Shown piece after piece: positions 1-8,239 of a stretch of 64,000 nt of DNA. Position 1 is the first letter of the stretch, and every line of letters begins with the position of its first letter. The stretch covers positions 1-64,000 of the forward strand of contig NZ_JAGGKA010000013.1 of the NCBI RefSeq assembly GCF_017873215.1, written 5' to 3'. Under the pieces are notes generated by a model. The model ran no database searches. It was not told the origin of the DNA and was given only the letters and a program-made list of their open reading frames with translations. Position numbers and translations under genes: made by a program. This DNA comes from Clostridium tetanomorphum (lineage in GTDB: Bacteria > Bacillota > Clostridia > Clostridiales > Clostridiaceae).

Positions 1-28
1 ATCGTTGAGTATTCTTCGAAACTTTCAA
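1..28 (-). CDS. Intron-encoded reverse transcriptase/maturase, N-terminal fragment
   Basis: A TTG codon at 28 on the minus strand follows an AGGAGG site (38-43) with 9 nt spacing and opens a frame starting L/M-K-V-S-K-N-T-Q-R that runs off the left edge. Position inside the intron (domain IV) and the short basic start fit the maturase ORF of group II introns. Only nine codons are visible, so no RT motif can be checked; the assignment rests on the surrounding ribozyme sequence. Confidence 0.6.
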
Positions 29-439
29 GTTTTAAAACCTCCTAAAGTTCAGTCCTTCCTACGCTAACGCGTATTTACGTAGTACTATGACCTCTTCTGA
101 CTTCTGATAGTTCAGCTACATATCACTATGTAGGTTATCATTCATGAATTACATCATTTGATAATATATCTATCAGACCTCCCCAGGTAAGAGCAACAAC
201 TTTCATCTCATATATCTGCTACATTTACTCCTAAGGGTTTGGGCAGTGTTGGACTTGGTTTTGTATTGCAAACTCATCCACCCTTAGTAAGCCTTATATG
301 TAATTTGTATTCCTCAGACCAAGATTTTGCCTTCGGCTTCCTTCAGATTCCACCTCACGGTGGACACCCTTGCCGTCATTCCCACTACCAAGCCCACAAC
401 GGACTTTCACCGTCAAGTTGTTGCCCATGCTGAGCACAC
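1..439 (-). mobile_element. Group IIC intron, 5' end (domains I-III region), continues off the left edge
   Basis: Read on the minus strand, the DNA from 439 downward begins GTGTGCTCAGCATGGGC, the GUGYG start of a bacterial group II intron. It continues with segments I recognise from the Oceanobacillus iheyensis group IIC ribozyme: GGTGAAAGTCC, AAGGGTGTCC, GGAATCTGAAGGAAGC, GGTCTGAGGAA, GGATGAGTTTGCA, CTTACC.GGGGAGGTCTG and GAAGTCA.AAG.GGTCATAGTAC. The order and spacing match domain I onward. At the left edge an RBS and the start of the intron-encoded protein appear, so domain IV is entered there. The insertion point lies directly behind the asrC terminator hairpin, the usual target of class C introns. 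The 3' end and domains V/VI are outside the window. Confidence 0.9.
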
Positions 440-447
440 AATTAATA

Positions 448-480
448 AAGGTTAGCTAAATTAATTATATAGCTAACCTT
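448..480 (-). terminator. asrC terminator, target of the group IIC intron
   Basis: An 11-bp perfect stem (448-458 with 470-480, arm AAGGTTAGCTA) with an 11-nt loop lies 10 bp behind the asrC stop. The T-rich tail on the minus strand (TATTAATT) is cut off by the intron start at 439. Confidence 0.8.
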
Positions 481-490
481 CATTTTAAGT

Positions 491-1450
491 TTAATACCAA
501 TTTATATTATCTGCTACTACTGCCTCTTCTCCTAGATTTACATCCTTTAAGACCCATTTTTTAAATTCCTGATATCCTGTTCTATCTACAATATATCCTA
601 TATGCTCTTTTCCACCTGGAGCATCTTTATCTATATATTCTTCTATATAATCATAGGTATTAAGAATTATCTTTATTATACTTTCTTCATCTATCCAGGT
701 TATGAAATCTCTAGCTATTCTAGGATTTTTCTTTCCCGTTCTACCCATAATAACAAGTTTGTAATACTTTTTAGTACTTCTTGACCAAGCAGCTGTTGGA
801 CACTTCCCTACACACTCACCACATCCTATACATTTACTGTAGTCTCTTACTACTTTAAAGTTTTCAAAAGTTAATGCTGTTGTTACTCTTTTTTTGCAAT
901 TAGTTACACAGGCTTTACATCCAATACATCTATAAGCATCATATTGCGGTTCTGTCATTCCTATTATTCCAAAATCGTGCATTCTTGATTTTATACAATC
1001 ATTTGGACATCCTGTTAAAGCTATTTTTACATGATAATCATTAGGGAAAATAGCTTTTTCTATTTTTTTTGCAAAGTTAGTTGTATTATAATTAGCAAAA
1101 GGACATACTGCGTTTCCTATACAAGCAGATACATTTCTTGTACCTGATGCCGAGTATCCTGTATTAGGGTCTTTTTGATTTATTTCTAATCCTTTAATTA
1201 TAGGTTGAAGTTCTTTATTTACATGATTAATATCTTTCATAGAAATACCAGGTATTTCAAACCCCTGTCTTGTAGTTATATGCAAATTGCCATTTCCATA
1301 CTTTTCTGCAATTTCTCCAAGTAGAGCTAAATATTTTGCTTCTATATGACCTCCTGGCACTCTTACTCTAGCCGCAGTTATTCCACGTTCTTTTGTTACT
1401 CTAAAAGCATTTTTCTTTAATAACTTTGTATTTATATCCATAAATTTCAC
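491..1450 (-). CDS. asrC: Anaerobic sulfite reductase subunit C (siroheme catalytic subunit)
   Basis: Catalytic subunit of the NADH-linked anaerobic sulfite reductase, reducing sulfite to sulfide in the cytoplasm. At 319 residues it has the family length. The siroheme/4Fe-4S cysteines are seen as C110-x5-C116 and C148-x3-C152 (in TGCPNDC), preceded by TRQGFEIPG. Two ferredoxin-type clusters follow: C175/C178/C181/C185 and C207/C210/C213/C217. RBS AGGAGGTG precedes the ATG. It is the last gene of the channel-asrA-asrB-asrC operon, 3 bp after asrB, and its terminator carries the group IIC intron. Confidence 0.96.
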   Translation of the reverse strand: MKFMDINTKLLKKNAFRVTKERGITAARVRVPGGHIEAKYLALLGEIAEKYGNGNLHITTRQGFEIPGISMKDINHVNKELQPIIKGLEINQKDPNTGYSASGTRNVSACIGNAVCPFANYNTTNFAKKIEKAIFPNDYHVKIALTGCPNDCIKSRMHDFGIIGMTEPQYDAYRCIGCKACVTNCKKRVTTALTFENFKVVRDYSKCIGCGECVGKCPTAAWSRSTKKYYKLVIMGRTGKKNPRIARDFITWIDEESIIKIILNTYDYIEEYIDKDAPGGKEHIGYIVDRTGYQEFKKWVLKDVNLGEEAVVADNINWY

Positions 1451-1453
1451 CTC

Positions 1454-2248
1454 CTAATCTATAAGTTGTTTAGCCTTTGTATAGTTAAATACAGGGCCGT
1501 CTAAACATATATAAGTATCATCTATCTTACAGTGTCCACATTTTCCAACTCCGCAGCACATTTTTCTTTCATAAGAAACCCATATATTTTCTTCCTTTAT
1601 TCCTCTTTTTATAAATTCAGCTACAGTAAATTTCATCATTATAGGAGGTCCTACTATTATTACTGTTGCTTCTTCTATGTTTTCTATTTTTATATCCTTT
1701 ACATAATTTGTTATAAGACCAGTACTTCCTTTATATTCTTCTTCCGCTTTGTCCACAGTTACAATGGTCTTTATACTTTTATTCCATTTCTTAAAGTCCT
1801 CTCTAAACAATATGTCTTCTGGTGATTTAAATCCTGATAAAAGCGTAAATTTTTTTACTTCATCTGCATTACTTGAAAAATAATCTACAATTCCTTTTAC
1901 TGGAGCAAGTCCTGTTCCTCCTGCTGCTACAATAAGTTCTTTTCCCTTATATAAATTTACATCAAATCCATTTCCAAAAGGCCCTCTTATAAATAGAGTA
2001 TCTCCTGGAAAAAATGTATGAATTACATCTGTAACTACTCCCACTCTTCTAATAGTTAAATCTACATAATCCTCTCCTATTTCACATACTGAAATTGGAG
2101 CTTCCCCATACTTTGGAATAGATACTTCAAAAAATTGTCCTGGTATTACTTTTCCTTTAAACTCCATTCTAAAAGTATAATCTATATGCGTATGTGGTGT
2201 TATGCTTAGTATTTTTGATATAAATGGCAAATATATATTGTTTTCCAT
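1454..2248 (-). CDS. asrB: Anaerobic sulfite reductase subunit B (FAD/NADH, 2Fe-2S)
   Basis: Electron-transfer subunit related to dihydroorotate dehydrogenase electron-transfer proteins (PyrK type). It takes electrons from NADH via FAD and a C-terminal 2Fe-2S cluster and passes them towards AsrA/AsrC. The N-terminal half is a ferredoxin-reductase FAD barrel; GGTGLAPVKG lies in the NAD domain. The cluster cysteines are in the C-terminal CCGVGKCGHC segment (C231/C232, C237, C240) and C248. Length 264 residues, normal for AsrB. Its start follows the asrA stop without a gap, so the genes are translationally coupled. Confidence 0.95.
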   Translation of the reverse strand: MENNIYLPFISKILSITPHTHIDYTFRMEFKGKVIPGQFFEVSIPKYGEAPISVCEIGEDYVDLTIRRVGVVTDVIHTFFPGDTLFIRGPFGNGFDVNLYKGKELIVAAGGTGLAPVKGIVDYFSSNADEVKKFTLLSGFKSPEDILFREDFKKWNKSIKTIVTVDKAEEEYKGSTGLITNYVKDIKIENIEEATVIIVGPPIMMKFTVAEFIKRGIKEENIWVSYERKMCCGVGKCGHCKIDDTYICLDGPVFNYTKAKQLID

Positions 2249-3250
2249 TTATTCCTCCTCCTTAACTACATCCTTTAATTTATTTACACAATTTGAAAAA
2301 GAAATATATTCAGGACATGCATCATCACATCTTCCGCAACCTACACACATATGATATCCAAATCTCTTTTTAAAATCATAAACTTTATGCATAACCTTAA
2401 ATCTCATTCTCTCCCCTTTGTCTTTTCTAAATTCATGACCACCAGCCATAGTTGTAAAACCATCTATCTGACAAGATGCCCACACCCTTCTTCTTTCTCC
2501 AGTTTTACTATTGTCCTTATAAAAAATATCTTGCATAGTAAAACACGCACAAGTTCCACATACTGTATTACATCTACCACACGCTATGCATCTTGAAGAA
2601 TATTCCTTCCACATTTCTGATTTAAAAATATCTATATTTATTCCTTCAGGTATGTTTACTTTAGTTTCATTTTCTTGAATAAACTTAGGACAGACTTCTT
2701 TCATTTTCCCCAATTTAAAATGTTTTTCAAAATCTAAATCTTTACATTCTATTAATACCTTCCCCTCATGTGTTTTTATAAATAAAGAATAATCTTCTGT
2801 TTTATTTGACTGCATACTTACACAAAAACAGTTTTCAAAACTCTTTTCACACTCTATAAGAATAAACTTTATCTTATGTCTTAATTTTCTATAGTAAGGA
2901 TCTTCAGAACCATTTTTTAAATATATTTCATCTAATCTTTTTACTGCATGTATATCACAACTTCTTAAAAATATTAGTATATCTTTTTCATCTACTTTTG
3001 GCTCTATAACTTCATCCTCTGTAAAATAAAATAAAGTTTGAGTTATTGGAAGTATCACTTCTTTAGGTGAAAAATAAGACTTTTTGTTAAACTCTACTTC
3101 TTCCAATCTATCTATTTCTCCATATCTAATCATATCTGTATCTGAAAATGTTCCTTTATTTTTAAAACACTTAGGAGCATATATTTTATATTGTTTTTTT
3201 AATTTCTTAAATACTTCGTTAAAATCTTTTAATTCCAAAGAAAATCCCAT
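2249..3250 (-). CDS. asrA: Anaerobic sulfite reductase subunit A (4Fe-4S protein)
   Basis: Iron-sulfur subunit carrying electrons between AsrB and the siroheme subunit. The 333-residue protein has two C-terminal ferredoxin-like groups: CIACGRCNTVCGTC near residues 220-233 and C302/C305/C308/C312 (CVGCGRCDDAC). The N-terminal half is the AsrA/hydrogenase beta-like domain with CDIHAVKRLDEIYL. First of the three asr genes, preceded by the channel gene with about 57 bp between them, probably one transcript. Confidence 0.95.
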   Translation of the reverse strand: MGFSLELKDFNEVFKKLKKQYKIYAPKCFKNKGTFSDTDMIRYGEIDRLEEVEFNKKSYFSPKEVILPITQTLFYFTEDEVIEPKVDEKDILIFLRSCDIHAVKRLDEIYLKNGSEDPYYRKLRHKIKFILIECEKSFENCFCVSMQSNKTEDYSLFIKTHEGKVLIECKDLDFEKHFKLGKMKEVCPKFIQENETKVNIPEGINIDIFKSEMWKEYSSRCIACGRCNTVCGTCACFTMQDIFYKDNSKTGERRRVWASCQIDGFTTMAGGHEFRKDKGERMRFKVMHKVYDFKKRFGYHMCVGCGRCDDACPEYISFSNCVNKLKDVVKEEE

Positions 3251-3307
3251 GCTTGTTTACCTCCTTTAATTTATGGATTTTACATACCTTAAATGAAACT
3301 TTACTAA

Positions 3308-4075
3308 TCACTTTTTACTAGATACATACCAATAAGCTGCTCCTACAAATACTGCTCCTCCTATAAAATTTCCTAATGTAACAGGAAGTAAATTATTTAT
3401 AAGTCCCATCATTGATACTGTTTTACTATGTGGAATCATTAATGCTGTAGTTAATAGTGTCATGTTAGCAACACTATGTTCAAATCCACTAGTTATAAAT
3501 GCAAAAAGACACCAAAAAATCATTATAAGTTTTGCTGCTTCCTCTTTAAGCTTAAAAAAACACCAAACTGCTAAGCAAACTAAAATGTTGCAAAGTATAC
3601 CTCTTACAAAAAGTTGACCAAAAGTTGCTATCATTTTAGCTCCTGCTATTTTAACTATGAATTCCCCTGTAGCTCCTTTTGCTAATCCTGAGTAAACGAA
3701 CAACACTGAAAGCAAAATTCCTCCTATAAAATTTCCTATAAAACTAAAAATCCATATATCTAATGCTTCTTTCCATTTAACTTTTTTCTCCAAAGCTCCT
3801 ATAGTCATAATCATATTATTTCCAGTAAACAACTCTGAGCCAGCTACAAGTACCAAGCTTAATGCAATTCCAAAAGCTACTCCCATAAAAATTTTTGTCA
3901 TAGGAGAACTTACAGACTGAAGCAATCCTCCTATAGTAAAAATAAGAACTGTTCCAAACCCTACATATATTCCCGCAAACATTGAAGCTACTAAATATCT
4001 TATTTCACTGTTTTTAAGAAAGAAAACTTTTTTCTCTGCTGCTGTTGAAAGTTTGTTAATTTCTTCACTAAACAA
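3308..4075 (-). CDS. Formate/nitrite transporter family channel, asr-linked hydrosulfide channel
   Basis: A 255-residue integral membrane protein of the FNT family with six predicted helices. Family-like segments include GGLLQSVSSPMTK and SGFEHSVANM, the latter holding the conserved pore histidine. FNT proteins encoded next to asrABC have been described as hydrosulfide (HS-) channels in Clostridioides difficile, so sulfide export is the best role here; formate or nitrite transport is the alternative. The start is TTG at 4075, chosen because it lies 7 nt after AGGAGGAG and continues the frame. It is the first gene of the asr transcript, behind a CRP-type operator. Confidence 0.88.
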   Translation of the reverse strand: MFSEEINKLSTAAEKKVFFLKNSEIRYLVASMFAGIYVGFGTVLIFTIGGLLQSVSSPMTKIFMGVAFGIALSLVLVAGSELFTGNNMIMTIGALEKKVKWKEALDIWIFSFIGNFIGGILLSVLFVYSGLAKGATGEFIVKIAGAKMIATFGQLFVRGILCNILVCLAVWCFFKLKEEAAKLIMIFWCLFAFITSGFEHSVANMTLLTTALMIPHSKTVSMMGLINNLLPVTLGNFIGGAVFVGAAYWYVSSKK

Positions 4076-4117
4076 TTTATATCTCCTCCTTTAAACTCTC
4101 TAGCAAAAAAATAACAC

Positions 4118-4123
4118 ATTATA
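4118..4123 (-). promoter_or_regulatory. Candidate -10 element of the channel-asr operon
   Basis: TATAAT on the minus strand, 42 bp before the TTG start. No good TTGACA lies 17 bp upstream; that place is taken by the TGTGA-N6-TCACA palindrome, which fits a regulator-dependent promoter. Confidence 0.5.
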
Positions 4124-4134
4124 TAAAAAAAGAA

Positions 4135-4150
4135 TGTGATATATGTCACA
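4135..4150. promoter_or_regulatory. CRP/FNR-type operator, perfect TGTGA-N6-TCACA
   Basis: A perfect inverted repeat, TGTGATATATGTCACA, sits 60-75 bp before the channel start and overlaps the expected -35 region of the operon. This is the classical binding site of Crp-like proteins. A Crp/Fnr-family regulator gene lies about 0.9 kb upstream (5011-5700). Confidence 0.72.
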
Positions 4151-4163
4151 CTATAGAAAAAAT

Positions 4164-4194
4164 AAAAAAGAACTTGTTTTCCAAGTTCTTTTTT
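4164..4194 (-). terminator. Terminator of the lipoprotein gene (bidirectional shape)
   Basis: Stem AAAAAAGAACTTG / CAAGTTCTTTTTT (4164-4176 with 4182-4194), 5-nt loop, T-run on both sides. It separates the lipoprotein gene from the asr operon. Confidence 0.85.
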
Positions 4195-4211
4195 ATATCT
4201 AACTTTTAAAT

Positions 4212-4796
4212 TTATTTACCTTGTAACTGTTTTGTTGCTGAATAGAAATTACCAGTTAATGCATTGATTAACTCTTCATTAGGCTCTATAAGCCATCCTT
4301 TATCATTTTTAACTAGTTTTATAGTAACATCTGTTTTAGTTTTAGCAGCTTTAGCATCATTTATAGACTTTAACATATGCTCAAGTACCATAGTCTCTTG
4401 TTTCTTTTCATCAACTTTTCCTTCGGAAAATGCTTGTGACATCATAGTAGGAAGTAATTCTGTAATCATTTTTCCTGTTATTTTAGGTAAGTCTATTGAT
4501 GTTATTGAAGCTTTTACTGTAGCAGTATCTCCTTTTTTCTCTACCTCACCTAAAGAATAATCGACTTTAGAAAAAATAGCTTTCACTATCTTTTCTTGTT
4601 CCTTATTATCAAATTTTAATTCTTTTTTAGAAGAATTATCTTTTACAAGTGACGCTGCCTTTTGAATATCTTGTTGTTTAATAGCCTCTAAAAAGTTCTT
4701 AGCAGTTTCATCAGGTTTAGCACCACATCCCATTAAAGAAATAGATAAAATTGCTATAAATATAGCTGGCATTAATTTTTTAAAAATAGTTTTCAT
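4212..4796 (-). CDS. Lipoprotein with NTF2/DUF4878-like domain
   Basis: A 194-residue exported lipoprotein. A basic N-terminus and hydrophobic stretch end in the lipobox LMGC (C24). The mature part begins with a pattern typical of DUF4878/DUF5105-type lipoproteins (ETAKNFLEAIKQQDIQKAASLV) followed by alternating strands, suggesting an NTF2-like fold on the outer face of the membrane. The function is unknown. It is a single gene with its own terminator, so a link to the asr operon is not implied. Confidence 0.8.
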   Translation of the reverse strand: MKTIFKKLMPAIFIAILSISLMGCGAKPDETAKNFLEAIKQQDIQKAASLVKDNSSKKELKFDNKEQEKIVKAIFSKVDYSLGEVEKKGDTATVKASITSIDLPKITGKMITELLPTMMSQAFSEGKVDEKKQETMVLEHMLKSINDAKAAKTKTDVTIKLVKNDKGWLIEPNEELINALTGNFYSATKQLQGK

Positions 4797-4915
4797 TATT
4801 TGGCTCCCCCCAAAAATAGTATATACAGGTAGATTATATAATAAATTTTACAATAAGTAAACTTTATTATAAATACCTATAATATTACAAATATGATTTA
4901 GCAAATAAAAAGTAG

Positions 4916-4990
4916 CTGTCGCATTATAAAGGAATTTACATACAATATACTTAACACAATATATTGTAGGATTTATTCTTAGTGCGACAG
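4916..4990. repeat. Nested hairpin element behind the regulator gene
   Basis: Outer 8-bp arms CTGTCGCA / TGCGACAG (4916-4923 with 4983-4990) enclose a second perfect 9-bp stem TACAATATA / TATATTGTA (4941-4949 with 4960-4968). On the minus strand it follows the stop at 5011 and ends in a T-rich run (ACTTTTTATTTG), so it may terminate the Crp/Fnr-like gene. Its size and two-level pairing are unusual for a plain terminator. Confidence 0.6.
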
Positions 4991-5010
4991 TTCCTTCATT
5001 ATTATATCTA

Positions 5011-5700
5011 TCACAATCCCTTAAAATATGATGATAACTTATCCCTATCCTTAACTATAATTTTTTTATCCTTCATTTCTATAAGCCCCTGCTTCTGAAG
5101 TCCATTTATACATCTAGATACAGTTTCTCTTGTACTTCCAATCATGTCAGCTAAATAAGTTATACTTATATTTAAATCAATCAGTACACCATCTTCCATA
5201 TTTATACCATAGTCTTTACTTAGTTTCCAAAGCTTTGCTGCTATCTTTTTATCTATTTTAAGTGGTACTGTATTTTTGATCTGTCTATATAACCTTCTAA
5301 TTTTCTTTCCCATAGAATATATAATTTTTTTATTAAACTCAAAATTTTTCTCCATAACTTGAAGTAAATCTTCTTTTTCAAAGCATATTATAATGCTATC
5401 TTCAAATGCTTCACAATTTATAGATGCAGGCAAATTATCAAAAATAACTTCATTTATTACCTCTCCACTATTTAATATATAAATTACTCTTTTTTGACCA
5501 ATTTCAGAGTGTCTAAATAGTGTTACTTTCCCATTAAGTACAATATATATATTATTTATTACATCCTTCTCATAAAATAAACCTTCGCCTCTTTTTAATT
5601 TTTCTTTACTACCTCTTTCCAATAATATTTCTATTTCTTCTTTTTTTAGATCACCAAATAAATCTAAATTGTAAATATCCTCTTTTAATATCTTATTCAT
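5011..5700 (-). CDS. Crp/Fnr-family transcriptional regulator
   Basis: A 229-residue regulator: an N-terminal cyclic-nucleotide-binding-like beta barrel (about residues 15-120), a dimer helix, then a Crp-type winged helix (ISITYLADMIGSTRETVSRC, about residues 170-190, recognition helix with STRETVSR). The N-terminal cysteine cluster of oxygen-sensing Fnr proteins is not seen, so the signal is not predictable. By position it is the natural candidate for the TGTGA-N6-TCACA site before the asr operon. It is divergent from the chemoreceptor at 6068. Confidence 0.88.
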   Translation of the reverse strand: MNKILKEDIYNLDLFGDLKKEEIEILLERGSKEKLKRGEGLFYEKDVINNIYIVLNGKVTLFRHSEIGQKRVIYILNSGEVINEVIFDNLPASINCEAFEDSIIICFEKEDLLQVMEKNFEFNKKIIYSMGKKIRRLYRQIKNTVPLKIDKKIAAKLWKLSKDYGINMEDGVLIDLNISITYLADMIGSTRETVSRCINGLQKQGLIEMKDKKIIVKDRDKLSSYFKGL

Positions 5701-6067
5701 TGGCTTTTTACCTTAAATATTCCTTTCATTATCTTTCCATTAATTTTTAGGCTTACATATAATTTTATTCATAAAATGAATACATAATATACCAGTAAAA
5801 TACGATAATATTTCAAATGTGTCAATAGTTTTCCCCTAAAATCACTTTACCCTTTAAATATAATATTTTTTATTTTGACTATGAAAATAATTGAATTATC
5901 TTTATAGTTGTGGTAATATCAAACTAATTTAAATATTTTGTATAATTATTTATTTTTTTAGTTTATATTGTATAATAGTGTAATATAGTGTCAAATTTTA
6001 TATTATGGAATATTGGCACAGGTATTTTAATATTAAACTTTACAAATATATTTAAGGAGGCATCAAA
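5701..6067. other. Divergent promoter region between regulator and chemoreceptor
   Basis: 367 bp of very AT-rich DNA without an ORF of note. TATAAT at 5971-5976 is the best -10 for the chemoreceptor, but no clear -35 goes with it. RBS AAGGAGG lies just before 6068. No CRP-type palindrome was seen. Confidence 0.5.
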
Positions 6068-8179
6068 ATGAAAAGTATAAAATCAAAAATGCTCTTATTT
6101 ATTCTTACACCAGTACTAATAATATTTTCTATTGTAATTCTTTTTCAATCTCTAACAACAAAAAATATGGCAAGATCTAATGCAGAACAATATTTATTAT
6201 CTCAAGGCAAAGAAAATTCATCTCTTATTAAAAGTGATTTAGAAGTAGCTCTAGATAGTGCTAGAACAGTTAGCAATATTTTCAGTAATATGGATAATAT
6301 TAAACCTGAAGATAGAAGAAATATAGCTAACATTGCTATGAAAAATATACTAGAAGACAATCATAACTTTCTAGGTATATGGACTGTATGGGAACCTAAT
6401 ACTTTTGACGGATTAGATTCTCAGTATTCCAACAAAAATGGCTATGACAGTACAGGTAGATTTAATGTTTATTGGACAAACTATAATAATAAAATATCTG
6501 TTCAACTTGCTACAGAACCTAATGAATATAACGTTGCTTGGTATACTGTTCCTAAAGAAAAAAAATCCGAAGTCATTACTGATCCAGAAAGTTACAATGT
6601 ACAAGGCACTCAGGTTTCTATGCTCTCTCTATGTGTACCTATTATAAAAAGTGAAAAGGTTCTTGGAGTAATAGGTATTGATGTATCTATAGATTACATG
6701 AATAAATTAGTATCTAAAATTAAACTATATAATTCTGGGTCTGCTGTTATAATTTCAAATAGTGATAAAATTGTAGCTATTAATGAAAAAAACTATATTG
6801 GAAAAAGCATTTCTGAACTAATTACAAATAGTAAAGAAGAAGTTAAAAAGTCTATTAATGAAGGAAAAGATTTTATTCATTCTGAATATTCTAACTCACT
6901 AAAGAAAGATGTAATTAGAGTATATGCTCCTATAAAGGTAGGCAACACTACTACCCCTTGGAGTCTAATGGTTTATGCTCCAATAGATGAAATTATGGCT
7001 AATTCAAATAAGGTAATAACAAAATCTTTATTTTTAAGTATAGCTGGTCTTGTAATAATTGGTTTCCTAATAATTTTATTGGCATCATATATAACAAAAC
7101 CTATTAATAAAGTTACTGATTTAATACAAAAAACTGCAGAACTAGATCTTGTCACTAATATGAATGATGATATGGATGGTATATTAAAATCTAAAGATGA
7201 AACAAAGAAAATGGCGGAGGCTGTATTATTTTTAAGAAAAGAATTAAAAGAAACTATGGAAAGTATTTTAGAAAACTCTAAAAATATTGATAAAGAATCT
7301 GAAAATTTATCTGCTACTGCAGAAGAAATGGCTGCATCTTCTCAAAATGTTTCCCTGGCAGTTAGTGAAATTTCCAAAGGAACAAGTAGTCAAGCAGAAG
7401 ATTTAGTAAGTATTACTTATGTAATAAACAATTTTAGCCAATCGCTAAATAATATAGTAACCACTATAAACAATGTAACCAACTCTTCTAAGGAAATTAG
7501 TAATTTGGCAGATAAAAGCAATACTAATATGCAGGATTTAATTCTGTCTGTAAATAAAATAAGCAATTCGTTTAAAGATTTTGAAGTAAAAATAAGAGAT
7601 CTTAATAGCAGTATAAAACAAATTAATGAAATCACTTCTCTTATTAATAATATAACTGACCAAACTAATCTTTTAGCTTTAAATGCAGCTATTGAAGCTG
7701 CAAGAGCTGGTGAATCAGGAAAAGGTTTTGCTGTAGTAGCAGATGAAATAAGAAAACTAGCGGAACAAAGTAAAGATTCATTAAGTGCTATAAGTGATTT
7801 AGTAAAAGGAATAACCATTAATACAAAAAATATTGTAGAAACTACCGGGACTATGGATGGTGAGTTAAAAGTTCAAGTTTCTACTATAAACACTACTATA
7901 GATTCTTTTAAAAATATAATTAATGAAATGGAGGATGTAATTCCTAAAATTGAAGAAGCCAATATATCTTTAATAAACATAAATGAAGAAAAAAATGATA
8001 TAATCTCAAAGATAGAATCTGCTTCTTCTGTAGCAGAGGAAGTATCTGCTTCTTCAGAAGAGATTTCAGCTTCCTCAGAAGAAATGAATATGTCCTCAGC
8101 GGATGTAGCATCGTCTGCTCAAAGTCTAAATGAAATGACTCAAGATATGGTAAATAAAATAAGTAAATTTAAACTCTAA
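6068..8179 (+). CDS. Methyl-accepting chemotaxis protein with double-Cache-type sensor
   Basis: A 703-residue chemoreceptor. Order: TM1 (about 9-28), a large extracytoplasmic dCache-like sensor (about 30-315, with [15 protein letters not shown] and [14 protein letters not shown]), TM2 (about 320-342), a HAMP-like linker, then the MCP signalling domain with the conserved hairpin tip [19 protein letters not shown] near residue 530. It signals to CheA/CheW. Ligand unknown; dCache sensors often bind amino acids or small organic acids. A strong hairpin follows the stop. Confidence 0.94.
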   Translation: MKSIKSKMLLFILTPVLIIFSIVILFQSLTTKNMARSNAEQYLLSQGKENSSLIKSDLEVALDSARTVSNIFSNMDNIKPEDRRNIANIAMKNILEDNHNFLGIWTVWEPNTFDGLDSQYSNKNGYDSTGRFNVYWTNYNNKISVQLATEPNEYNVAWYTVPKEKKSEVITDPESYNVQGTQVSMLSLCVPIIKSEKVLGVIGIDVSIDYMNKLVSKIKLYNSGSAVIISNSDKIVAINEKNYIGKSISELITNSKEEVKKSINEGKDFIHSEYSNSLKKDVIRVYAPIKVGNTTTPWSLMVYAPIDEIMANSNKVITKSLFLSIAGLVIIGFLIILLASYITKPINKVTDLIQKTAELDLVTNMNDDMDGILKSKDETKKMAEAVLFLRKELKETMESILENSKNIDKESENLSATAEEMAASSQNVSLAVSEISKGTSSQAEDLVSITYVINNFSQSLNNIVTTINNVTNSSKEISNLADKSNTNMQDLILSVNKISNSFKDFEVKIRDLNSSIKQINEITSLINNITDQTNLLALNAAIEAARAGESGKGFAVVADEIRKLAEQSKDSLSAISDLVKGITINTKNIVETTGTMDGELKVQVSTINTTIDSFKNIINEMEDVIPKIEEANISLININEEKNDIISKIESASSVAEEVSASSEEISASSEEMNMSSADVASSAQSLNEMTQDMVNKISKFKL

Positions 8180-8183
8180 TAAT

Positions 8184-8229
8184 AAAGCTATATAGACAAA
8201 TGAGTTTATATCATTTGTTTATATAGCTT
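8184..8229. terminator. Bidirectional terminator between convergent genes
   Basis: Arms AAAGCTATATAGACAAATGA (8184-8203) and the near-complement at 8211-8229 form a long stem between the chemoreceptor and the convergent unknown gene. Confidence 0.75.
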
Positions 8230-8239
8230 CTCTTTATAT

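Noticed and set aside
239-433. 64-codon plus-strand ORF at the left edge
   Set aside because: It is the antisense of group II intron domain I; no RBS, and the opposite strand is a conserved ribozyme.
6024-6041. Possible sigma-54 promoter (TTGGCAC) before the chemoreceptor
   Set aside because: The -12 element reads TTTTA instead of TTGC, so the essential GC is missing.
7417-7818. 133-codon minus-strand ORF inside the chemoreceptor gene
   Set aside because: Antisense of the conserved MCP signalling domain, no RBS.
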